DNA of 64,000 bases, from positions 186,001-250,000 of the forward strand of contig JACRMH010000062.1 in assembly GCA_016219545.1 (NCBI GenBank), written 5' to 3'. The DNA comes from Chloroflexota bacterium (lineage in GTDB: Bacteria; Chloroflexota; Anaerolineae; Anaerolineales; Villigracilaceae). Of this stretch, positions 24,774-31,563 are shown piece after piece (the first letter of the stretch is position 1; the number at the start of each line of letters is the position of its first letter). The notes under the pieces were generated by a model. It was given only the letters and a program-made list of their open reading frames with translations, made no database searches and was not told the DNA's origin. The position numbers were made by a program, and so were the translations under genes.

Positions 24774-25885
24774 GGCAATGTCTGCACTTCGACCGATAAC
24801 ACAGCAGGCAGATTGCTGACGATGGGCATCCAACTGTCGCCGGAATCAGAAGACGCGTACACTTGTCCACCGGTGGTGCCGAAATAAACTCCGCACGAGT
24901 CGAGTGTATCCACTGCCAGTGCGCTGCGCAGAATATTCACATAACAATCACTTTGCGGTAGACCTTTCGTCAGCGCCTCCCATCCATCTCCGCCTGTGCG
25001 GCTGCGATAAACGCGCAGTTTTCCATCGGGCGGAAAATGTTCCGAGTCGCTTTTGATCGGGACGACATAAATAGTGTTAGGCTCATGCGCGTGCACCGCA
25101 ATCGGGAATCCAAAATCGGTTGGCAGATCACCACTGACCTCATGCCACGAGTCGCCAGAATTATCACTGCGCATCACATCCCAATGTTTCTGCATGAACA
25201 ACACGCCTGGGCGTGAAGGATGCATGGCAATATTATGAACACAATGACCGACCTCAGCGCTCGCGTCAGGAAGTTCGCCGGAGGATTTGAGTCCCTGATT
25301 GATCGGCCGCCATGTTTGGCCGCCATCATCAGTGCGGAAAGCGCCTGCGGCTGAAATGGCAATGAACATCCGCTGAGCATTACTCGGGTCAAGGATGATC
25401 GTATGCAGGCACATCCCGCCAGCTCCCGGCTGCCAAAGATTTCCTTTCGCTTCGCGCAATCCAGGAAGTTCCTGCCAGTTCTGTCCACCATCCGTGGAAC
25501 GGAACAGAGCTGCATCTTCCACACCAGCATAGACAGTATCCGGGTCAGTCAACGATGGCTCAAGACGCCAGACTCGTTTGAACTCCCAGGGATGCTGTGT
25601 ACCGTCATACCAAAGATGTGTGCCGGGAACGCCATCATAAGCAAAATTGTTGCCCACTGCCTCCCATGTTTTTCCGCCATCATTGGAACGCTGAATGATC
25701 TGTCCAAACCAGCTCGTGGACTGAGACGCATACAAACGATTCGGGTCTGCCGGCGAGCCATGCATATGATAGATCTCCCAGCCTGCAAAATGCGGACCGC
25801 TGACATTCCACTTTTTGCGCTTTGCATCCGATGTCAAAATGAAAGCGCCTTTGTGTGTACCGACCAGTACTCGTACTCCGCTCAT
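24770..25885 (-). CDS. Asp-box (BNR) beta-propeller protein
   Basis: The 371-residue protein carries repeated Asp-boxes of the form S.DGG.TW: RSNDGGKTWEAV, RSTDGGQNWQEL, RTDDGGQTWRPI, RSDNSGDSWHEV and SSDSGDSWMPI. They are spaced as in six- or seven-bladed propellers of the sialidase/YCF48/VPS10 type. No signal peptide is visible, and the sialidase catalytic Arg triad cannot be claimed, so the common label exo-alpha-sialidase is not supported. It lies mid-operon and overlaps the MoaD-like gene by 4 bp. It may be a cytosolic scaffold. Confidence 0.85.
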   Translation of the reverse strand: MSGVRVLVGTHKGAFILTSDAKRKKWNVSGPHFAGWEIYHMHGSPADPNRLYASQSTSWFGQIIQRSNDGGKTWEAVGNNFAYDGVPGTHLWYDGTQHPWEFKRVWRLEPSLTDPDTVYAGVEDAALFRSTDGGQNWQELPGLREAKGNLWQPGAGGMCLHTIILDPSNAQRMFIAISAAGAFRTDDGGQTWRPINQGLKSSGELPDASAEVGHCVHNIAMHPSRPGVLFMQKHWDVMRSDNSGDSWHEVSGDLPTDFGFPIAVHAHEPNTIYVVPIKSDSEHFPPDGKLRVYRSRTGGDGWEALTKGLPQSDCYVNILRSALAVDTLDSCGVYFGTTGGQVYASSDSGDSWMPIVSNLPAVLSVEVQTLP

Positions 25886-25904
25886 GTTCGACTCCTTATA
25901 TATT

Positions 25905-26309
25905 TTAATTTGGCTGCTTGAAAGCTTTCAAAAAATCCAAAACGGCTTTTGCATCCTCACGGCCAATCTCAGCATGGGCGATCAAGGGGATGCCATGTGG
26001 ACCGGGCACATGGATCGCTTCCGGGTAAAGCATCAATACCGATTTTACAACTTCGAGTTTACCCAACATGGCCGCGGCAAAGAGATCAATACGCGCGCCA
26101 TTTTTAAGTAGGAAATTTGCAATATCTTTTCTGCCCATATGAGATGCGGCGCCCAAGGCGGTCTCCCAATCTCCCCCGCCCCAGTCCCAGGCGGAATTGA
26201 CGAGCAATGGCTCACGCTCCAACAATTCTGAGACACGGTCAAGATCGCCGTGTGCCTTACCTACAAATTCTTCCACCATTATCAAATCTAATGCAGGCTT
26301 CTTTTCCAT
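25905..26309 (-). CDS. Ankyrin-repeat protein
   Basis: The 134-residue soluble protein has three or so ankyrin units: GDLDRVSELLEREPLLVN, ETALGAASHMGRKDIANFLLKNGA and LFAAAMLGKLEVVKSVLMLYPEA. It should be a small protein-binding module. It is part of the VOC-to-ABM operon, with gaps of about 20-30 bp on either side. The start is preceded by AAGGAAAATTC. Confidence 0.83.
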   Translation of the reverse strand: MEKKPALDLIMVEEFVGKAHGDLDRVSELLEREPLLVNSAWDWGGGDWETALGAASHMGRKDIANFLLKNGARIDLFAAAMLGKLEVVKSVLMLYPEAIHVPGPHGIPLIAHAEIGREDAKAVLDFLKAFKQPN

Positions 26310-26338
26310 ATTTTTTGAATTTTCCTTGCAACCTTGTG

Positions 26339-26620
26339 TTACAGATTAATTTCGATCAACTGGTGATCTGCGTCGGCCACCCGAACTTCACCATATCGTT
26401 CCAAGTCCTGTTCAACAACAATGTAATACCACGCCACCAGATCGTTGAGTTTGGATTTTAGATGAGACTCAACCAGCCTGCCAAGTTGTTCATGTGTGAG
26501 TGGTCCGTAAGCATACAGATTCTTCAGAATCGAATTCCTCACAACCTCATACTTCGCCTTATCCATACATGTCACTTGTGCAGACAGCGCAGTCACCCGG
26601 GTCGTGACAGATTCTTTCAT
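26339..26620 (-). CDS. Small protein with winged-helix-like pattern, unknown function
   Basis: This 93-residue protein has no membrane segment. The central part, RNSILKNLYAYGPLTHEQLGRLVESHL, looks like a winged helix-turn-helix, followed by beta-strand-like LVAWYYIVVEQDLERYGEVRV. It could be a regulator of the operon that contains it, second after the VOC gene and 15 bp behind it. I do not recognise the family with certainty. Confidence 0.7.
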   Translation of the reverse strand: MKESVTTRVTALSAQVTCMDKAKYEVVRNSILKNLYAYGPLTHEQLGRLVESHLKSKLNDLVAWYYIVVEQDLERYGEVRVADADHQLIEINL

Positions 26621-26635
26621 AACTACCTCACTTAT

Positions 26636-26998
26636 TCAATCCGGTTTCATACTTGTATACAATGCCAACACATTTCCGGTCGGGTCTTGAAAGATACCAA
26701 ACCAACCCATGCCGGTTATCTCAGTCTTCTGGCGCACGACCTTGCCGCCAAGTTTTTCCACATTCTTCAAATCTGCATCAATGTCATCGCTGGCGATGTA
26801 AACCAGAACCTGCCCGGCAGGGTTTTCAGCCGACACCTCGGGGAAACCGCCGCCTGTGTGATCTTCCGCTTCCCACATGGTGTAATTCATTTCAGGCATG
26901 TGCTCAAGTTTCCAGCCGAACAGGTCAGCATAGAATTTACCTGCACCTTTTACATTCACAGCAGGGATCTCAACATGGACTACATTTCTCTTGGACAT
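26636..26998 (-). CDS. VOC (glyoxalase/bleomycin resistance fold) protein
   Basis: The 120-residue protein has two beta-alpha-beta-beta-beta units. It begins HVEIPAVNVKGAGKFYADLFGWKL, with a family-typical metal-ligand His/Glu arrangement, and later has VGWFGIFQDPTGNVLALY-like text near the C-terminus (FGIFQDPTGN). Its function within the superfamily cannot be set. It is the first gene of the six-gene operon, 10 nt after AAGGAG, and sits behind a promoter with a palindromic spacer. Confidence 0.9.
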   Translation of the reverse strand: MSKRNVVHVEIPAVNVKGAGKFYADLFGWKLEHMPEMNYTMWEAEDHTGGGFPEVSAENPAGQVLVYIASDDIDADLKNVEKLGGKVVRQKTEITGMGWFGIFQDPTGNVLALYTSMKPD

Positions 26999-27036
26999 GG
27001 GTTTCTCCTTTTAGTTAACCGGACAACAATAGTCAT

Positions 27037-27065
27037 ATTTTAGAACGTATATTCTAAAAAGTCAA
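27037..27065 (-). promoter_or_regulatory. Promoter with operator-like palindrome in its spacer
   Basis: On the minus strand TTGACT (27060-27065), 17-bp spacer, TAAAAT (27037-27042). The spacer and part of the -10 form the inverted repeat TTTTAGAA-N6-TTCTAAAA (27038-27059), well placed for a repressor dimer of the ArsR/MarR sort. It drives the VOC operon and sits about 45 bp from the intron end. Confidence 0.7.
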
Positions 27066-27167
27066 GCGCCAGATATGGCAGGAATTTTTTCACAGCCTCC
27101 AGATATACTGTAGGGTAGGAATGTGGCGAGTTATCCTTTGCGGACACTTTTCCACAGACCCCCCTCC

Positions 27168-27201
27168 GAACCGGACTTGATACTTTCGCATCATCCGGCT
27201 C
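27168..27201 (-). ncRNA. Group II intron domain V
   Basis: A 34-nt hairpin: GAGCCGGATGA, then TGCGAAAGTA, then TCAAGTCCGGTTC. The length, GAAA tetraloop and bulged position are those of domain V, the catalytic core of the ribozyme. Confidence 0.88.
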
Positions 27202-27209
27202 TCCAGAAC

Positions 27210-29027
27210 TTAAGTGTTTCGAGTGGGTAACGGTTTTCCTGTGTGAATTGCTACATGGCACTTCGCACACACCACCAGCGTTTTTCTTTGCATCGCAATC
27301 ATCGTCTTCACCCAGGCGGGTTTCTCTTTCCGTCCGCGCCAACGCTCTTTCAGGTCAGCCAGTTTCCGAACATGATGCACCTCACAGTTCTCCTGTGAAC
27401 CACAGATTTCACATTCGTTGGCTTGCAGCCTTTGAACAAGGTCAGTACGTGAACTGAACGTAACATTCCGCCGTCCGTTGTTGTCATCAAGTATTTCTGT
27501 GCCGGTCTTGATAACTTTCAAAGGAATACCGCCCCAGTAGATATACCGTGTTCCGTTTTTGGTTGGCACTTCCACAACCAGAACCTTGTAGGTATATTCC
27601 TGCACGGTGCGTTTTCCTCCATATGTTTGGTACATACGGGCAACGGTGGATTTGAATTTGTTCGCCAGTGTCTTTGTCAATGAAACTTCCATGATGTACT
27701 TGAGCTTGCGTAACGCTTTTCTGTCGGTGGCGAATTTGTAGTATTCAGCCACACCACGAAAACGCTGCTGGTATACATTGATGATTTGAGCGTCCGAAAA
27801 CGCCAATAATCCAGCTTCCTGAATGGGCTTTTCGCCGCGCATATAGCGCCTTGCCAGCTCGTCAACCTTGCCATAAGGGATGCCCAACCTGATACATCCG
27901 TTGACACTTCGGGTCTTTGTGAGTGTCCCGCTTCGGGGTGATATTTTGTCGTCCGCGTGATACACGCTGATGTCGTATCCTAGAAATCGCGCGTGTTCAG
28001 TGCGCGAGTGTGTGATGAGGGTTTTGGATGCGCTCATTTCGAGGTGCAGTTTTTCTTTCAAGAACGCGCTGACGGCTGCCTTTATTTCTTCTGCTTCGGA
28101 CTTTGTTCCGATGAAACTGAGGATAAAGTCATCTGCATACCGAATGTATTTCAGCCTTCGGAAGTTCGGGTCATGCACATCCTGAGACGGGAGTTTGCGG
28201 CGTTGGAGTTCAAGTTCCTGAACCCGTTTTCCGTTGCCCGCTTTTCGCGCACATTTGATAGCATACGCTAAATTACTGTACTCAGGATTATCAGCACGCT
28301 TTTTCCCGCGTGTGTACTGTGGGATAAGCACTTCTTCAATGTAAGCATCCAGTTCATGCAGGTAGATGTTTGCCAGCAGTGGGCTGAGAATACCGCCCTG
28401 TGGAGTACCGCTATAAGTGCGGTTGTACTGCCAGTTTTCCAAATAACCTGCTTCCAGTCCCATCCGCAGGAGGTTGAGCATCCGACCATCCTGAATATCT
28501 CTTGCGAGAATTGCCATCAGAACTTCATGATCGATGTTGTCGAAACATCCGCGAATGTCGCCTTCAATGAACCACGCCGCGCCCTTGAACTTTTGATGCA
28601 GACTTGCCAGCGCTGTATGGCATCCGCGTCCGGGTCGAAAACCGTGCGAGCTGTCTCGAAAACGAGGCTCATAATAGGCTTCCAACACCATTCGCAGGGC
28701 TTCCTGCACCAGCTTATCCGTGAAGTTCGGAATACCAAGCGGGCGTGTTCCTCCGCTTTTCTTGGGGATTTGGATGCGACGGGCGGGACGGAAATTGAAC
28801 CGTTCATTGCGCAGTTTTTCGATGATGCGTTGAATGCGCTCCCGGCTCATTCCGTCTGCCGTGTCGTTTTCTGTTCCCACAGTCAAAGCGCCACGATTGC
28901 GGGCTATCTTGTCATAGGCAGCCAGAAATAAATCCTCGCTGAAAAGACTTCGATAAACCCGCGTCAGGGGAATACGTTTTTCACCCATCTTTTGCACTGC
29001 TTGTAGAATTTGTTCGGCTTTCTGCAT
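27210..29027 (-). CDS. ltrA: Group II intron reverse transcriptase/maturase with HNH domain
   Basis: The 605-residue protein has RT blocks: RRIQIPKKSGGTRPLGIP, then GCFDNIDHEVL, GTPQGGILSPLLANIYLHELD and the active site YADD in RYADDFILSF. A maturase X domain and a C-terminal HNH nuclease follow, with Cys pairs CEICG, HHVRKLADLKERW and CAKCHVAIHTG. All parts are in frame and the catalytic residues are present. The preferred ATG at 29027 follows GGAGGTATGCGCA; an in-frame ATG lies 5 codons earlier. It lies within the intron and ends only 8 bp before domain V. Confidence 0.95.
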   Translation of the reverse strand: MQKAEQILQAVQKMGEKRIPLTRVYRSLFSEDLFLAAYDKIARNRGALTVGTENDTADGMSRERIQRIIEKLRNERFNFRPARRIQIPKKSGGTRPLGIPNFTDKLVQEALRMVLEAYYEPRFRDSSHGFRPGRGCHTALASLHQKFKGAAWFIEGDIRGCFDNIDHEVLMAILARDIQDGRMLNLLRMGLEAGYLENWQYNRTYSGTPQGGILSPLLANIYLHELDAYIEEVLIPQYTRGKKRADNPEYSNLAYAIKCARKAGNGKRVQELELQRRKLPSQDVHDPNFRRLKYIRYADDFILSFIGTKSEAEEIKAAVSAFLKEKLHLEMSASKTLITHSRTEHARFLGYDISVYHADDKISPRSGTLTKTRSVNGCIRLGIPYGKVDELARRYMRGEKPIQEAGLLAFSDAQIINVYQQRFRGVAEYYKFATDRKALRKLKYIMEVSLTKTLANKFKSTVARMYQTYGGKRTVQEYTYKVLVVEVPTKNGTRYIYWGGIPLKVIKTGTEILDDNNGRRNVTFSSRTDLVQRLQANECEICGSQENCEVHHVRKLADLKERWRGRKEKPAWVKTMIAMQRKTLVVCAKCHVAIHTGKPLPTRNT

Positions 29028-29541
29028 TGCGCATACCTCCATTTTCTTTTTTACAAGCGATAGTTCCTAACTCCCTTCGCCCTGCGGTCGGCTTTCCCGA
29101 CCTCCCTGGGTGGACGTTACACCACCGGCTACTATGGAGTTTCCGTCACCATAGGGCTCGCGCCCCATAGGTGATCCCGCAGTACAGTCATGAATGACGT
29201 TATCAGAATGACTTAGGGTGTCTTTTCGTGGTTTGATAGGTCTCACTGACCATCGTTCCCGACAGGAGAATTTCGCATCTCTCGCTTATACGAGATGCTG
29301 CTGTCGGGGCTTGACCTCAACCGTTGTGTCAAGGGAGGAATAGTCTCCAACTTACCACTGGACTTCAAGCAGTTTAGCTTTACCCATATCATCAGGTCTT
29401 GGGGCAACTCAGCTGGTAAACGGTTTCCCAGTTCACCCCTTTTCCGGCGTGCTATTTTCCCGTTCAGGTTTCCCTTTTCGGTTAACCGGATGACCTCACA
29501 GGTACTTTTCTCAACCTGCGGTACGTCACGTACTATCATTC

Positions 29542-29571
29542 ATGCCATCGTGCGGCGCACCGTGCTATACT
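29542..29571 (+). promoter_or_regulatory. hemW promoter, hybrid with the intron end
   Basis: The -10 TATACT (29566-29571) ends 7 nt before the ATG at 29579, predicting a leaderless mRNA. A weak -35 (ATGCCA, 29542-29547, 18-bp spacer) lies within the intron, whose border is 29560. The intron insertion therefore replaced the original -35 region. Confidence 0.5.
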
Positions 29572-29578
29572 CCTTTTC

Positions 29579-30844
29579 ATGGAAAACACTTCCATCTACA
29601 TCCACATCCCTTTTTGCAAACACCGCTGCGCCTACTGTGACTTCAATACCTACGCCAGGCAGGAAGATTCAATCCCCCTTTACATCAAGGCTTTAATAAA
29701 TGAGATCGAAGCAGTAACCTCGCTCAAGCCGAATCCCATTAATGTGCATACGGTCTTCTTTGGAGGCGGGACTCCTTCGCTTCTTTCCGCGCCGCAATTT
29801 GATTCTGTACTACAAGCATTACGCGCCGCCTTCACATTGACCGCTGACGCGGAGATCAGCATCGAAGCCAACCCCGGTACAACTTCGCCCGAAAAGTTAG
29901 ATGCGATCCGCAAAGCAGGCATCAACCGCATCAGCTTTGGTGTGCAATCTGCCAACACCGAGGAATTGCGAATGCTCGAACGCATCCACGATTTCTTTAC
30001 TGTCATTCAATCTGTAGCAGATGCCAGAAAAGCAGGCTTTGACCGCCACAGTTACGGCGTCAATCTCGATTTGATCTACGGCCTGCCCGAACAGACTCTA
30101 TCCACATGGCAGACGACACTTCAACGCATCGTTGACCTGCAGCCTGAGCACATCTCCGCTTATGCACTCACTCTCGAACACGGCACGCCTTTCGGACGCT
30201 GGTCATCGAAGGGCTTGCTCCCCCTCCCCGACCCCGACGTCGCCGCTGAGATGTATGAATATGCTGAAGAATTTTTGGAAGATAGTGGTTATGTTCATTA
30301 TGAAATATCAAATTGGGCATTAGACCGTGGACCATTGACGACGGACCGTTCTTCACAGTCCACTGTCCATCGTCCACCGTCATTCGCGTGTAAACACAAC
30401 CTCCAATACTGGCACAACCTCCCTTACCTGGCTTTCGGCGCTGGGGCGCATGGATACGCCAACGGCTATCGCTATTCAAATGTACTACGAATCAAAACCT
30501 ACATCGAACGTCTCTCTCAGCCTTCCGCCTTCCGCCCTCTGCCCTTCCCCCTCTCCCCTGCCACCGTCAACCAACATAAGCAGACGTTGAAAGATGACAT
30601 GTCTGAGTACATGCTGAACAATCTCAGGCTAACGAATGCCGGAGTAACAGAATCAGATTTCAGATTAAGATTCAGACGCTGGCTTTTGGATGTCTATCCA
30701 AAAGAGATCGAAGAGTTGATCCAAAATGGTCTGCTCGAATGTAAAACCTCCGAAGCGCCAGCAAACGGCGAGACCTCGGAGGTTTATCGGTTGACCAAAC
30801 GTGGAAGACTATTGGGGAATCAAGTCTTTGTGCGATTTGTCTGA
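29579..30844 (+). CDS. hemW: Radical SAM haem chaperone HemW-like protein
   Basis: The 421-residue protein has the radical SAM motif CKHRCAYC near residue 12, preceded by IYIHIPF. It then has the family blocks FFGGGTPSLL, SIEANPGT, RISFGVQS and LIYGLPEQT. A C-terminal HemN-like domain follows (YMLNNLRLTNAGV). HemW proteins bind haem and deliver it to respiratory enzymes; they are often mislabelled as coproporphyrinogen oxidase. The protein is longer than usual because three repeat-derived stretches are in frame: about residues 248-269 (RGPLTTDRSSQSTVHRPPS), 314-328 (QPSAFRPLPFPLSPA) and 389-402. Its 3' end overlaps the HAD gene by 25 bp. Confidence 0.93.
   Translation: MENTSIYIHIPFCKHRCAYCDFNTYARQEDSIPLYIKALINEIEAVTSLKPNPINVHTVFFGGGTPSLLSAPQFDSVLQALRAAFTLTADAEISIEANPGTTSPEKLDAIRKAGINRISFGVQSANTEELRMLERIHDFFTVIQSVADARKAGFDRHSYGVNLDLIYGLPEQTLSTWQTTLQRIVDLQPEHISAYALTLEHGTPFGRWSSKGLLPLPDPDVAAEMYEYAEEFLEDSGYVHYEISNWALDRGPLTTDRSSQSTVHRPPSFACKHNLQYWHNLPYLAFGAGAHGYANGYRYSNVLRIKTYIERLSQPSAFRPLPFPLSPATVNQHKQTLKDDMSEYMLNNLRLTNAGVTESDFRLRFRRWLLDVYPKEIEELIQNGLLECKTSEAPANGETSEVYRLTKRGRLLGNQVFVRFV
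30323..30384. repeat. Inverted repeat sequence inside hemW (1)
   Basis: A stretch of ACCGTGGACCATTGACGACG type with the mirrored CCATCGTCCACCGTC at its end. It resembles dispersed GGACGGTGGAC repeats and encodes a proline/arginine/serine-rich segment in a region where HemW homologues would have a short loop. Confidence 0.6.
30518..30563. repeat. CCTTCCGCC tandem stretch inside hemW (2)
   Basis: Pyrimidine-rich tandem sequence (CCTTCCGCCTTCCGCCCTCT then CCCTTCCCCCTCTCCCC) coding for SQPSAFRPLPFPLSP. It looks like an inserted simple repeat rather than conserved coding sequence. Confidence 0.55.
30743..30786. repeat. ACCTCCGAGG palindrome inside hemW (3)
   Basis: AAACCTCCGA... and ...TCGGAGGTTT flank about 24 bp that include GCGCCAGCAAACGGCG, a second small inverted repeat. 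It shares CCTCGGAG with the intergenic palindromes at 51876 and 61391, so a member of that family sits within a coding region in frame. Confidence 0.65.
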
Positions 30845-31482
30845 TCCCGATGCGTGAGTTTTCCAATCACATCAAGTATCTCGGCCGGAGAATGCACAAA
30901 GGCGTCAGGCTGTGCGTCAATCAACTTTTTTAGACTCTGATGTCCCCAACCAACCGCAATAGACAGAACTCCCGCCTCTTTTGCCGCGCGAACATCGCTG
31001 ACTGAATCGCCCAGCATCAAAACCATTTCATCCTCTGCCACGAACTGATTCTTCGCCATTAAAATTTTCTCCACCTTCGAACCGGGTAAATCCACTCCAT
31101 ACACCGCGCGGACAAAATCTGTCAACCCGTGATGGAGAAGAAATGCGTTGACATTCTTTGTGGTATTCCCTGTGACCACTGCGATCAAGTGCTCTTGCGC
31201 CAATTTCCTTATGACTTCACCCAACCCATCGAATATCCCAGGCGGGGACTTTTTCTCAGCGAACTTTCCCGTACACCTGCGGACAAACTCCCCCACCAAA
31301 TCTTCCGGAACTTCGCACGCCCTTCCAAACGTTGCAAAGGACATCACTTCGAGTTCGCTCAAATCCGCTTGAACAACGGTGTGATGGATATTCAACTCGT
31401 TGCAGGTTTCCTGCGCAAAGCGGAGCATATCATTCAAAGTATCAGCAAGAACGCCATCGAAATCAAAGAGAATGAGGGGCAT
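30820..31482 (-). CDS. HAD-superfamily phosphatase (phosphoglycolate phosphatase-like)
   Basis: The 220-residue protein has HAD motif I FDFDGVLADT at the start, motif II in VVTGNTTKN, a motif III Lys in GSKVEK and motif IV LGDSVSDVRAAKEAG. The helical cap lies between motifs I and II. It fits Gph-like phosphatases, which clear 2-phosphoglycolate or similar small phosphates. ATG 31482 is favoured over an in-frame TTG six codons upstream; AAGG lies 8-9 nt ahead. It converges on hemW with a 25-bp overlap. Confidence 0.88.
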   Translation of the reverse strand: MPLILFDFDGVLADTLNDMLRFAQETCNELNIHHTVVQADLSELEVMSFATFGRACEVPEDLVGEFVRRCTGKFAEKKSPPGIFDGLGEVIRKLAQEHLIAVVTGNTTKNVNAFLLHHGLTDFVRAVYGVDLPGSKVEKILMAKNQFVAEDEMVLMLGDSVSDVRAAKEAGVLSIAVGWGHQSLKKLIDAQPDAFVHSPAEILDVIGKLTHRDQTNRTKT

Positions 31483-31506
31483 GGGAATAACCTTTTTCAA
31501 TAAACA

Positions 31507-31537
31507 AGGACTCCGAATTTCAATAACTCGGAGTCCT
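31507..31537 (-). terminator. Terminator downstream of ppdK
   Basis: 10-bp stem (AGGACTCCGA with TCGGAGTCCT, 11-nt loop), followed on the minus strand by TGTTTATTG. The T-tract is short. A simple AATTACC-type repeat lies next to it (31540-31560). Confidence 0.65.
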
Positions 31538-31563
31538 CACATATTACCAATTACCACTATCAA

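Larger units (their letters stand above)
27110..29560 (-). mobile_element. Group II intron with encoded reverse transcriptase
   Basis: The element is about 2.45 kb. Its 5' end is GTGCGCCGCACG at 29560 and downwards, matching the GUGYG rule. After the protein gene come a 34-nt domain V (27168-27201), a domain VI hairpin containing GGATAAC with a plausible branch A, and an end TACCCTAC near 27110. It lies between the promoter of the VOC operon and hemW. The 5' border is good; the 3' border is approximate by a few bases. The protein frame is intact, so the intron may still be mobile. Confidence 0.85.

Noticed and set aside
24770..25885. Annotation as exo-alpha-sialidase
   Set aside because: Asp-boxes are present but no signal peptide and no sialidase catalytic set could be recognised; only a propeller is claimed.
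29243..29539. 98-codon frame on the minus strand upstream of the reverse transcriptase gene
   Set aside because: It lies in the 5' RNA domains of the group II intron; no family resemblance or ribosome site.
29579..30844. Annotation as coproporphyrinogen III oxidase (HemN)
   Set aside because: The sequence follows the HemW pattern: radical SAM motif CKHRCAYC close to the N-terminus and a C-terminal domain of the HemW type, without the longer N-terminal part of HemN.
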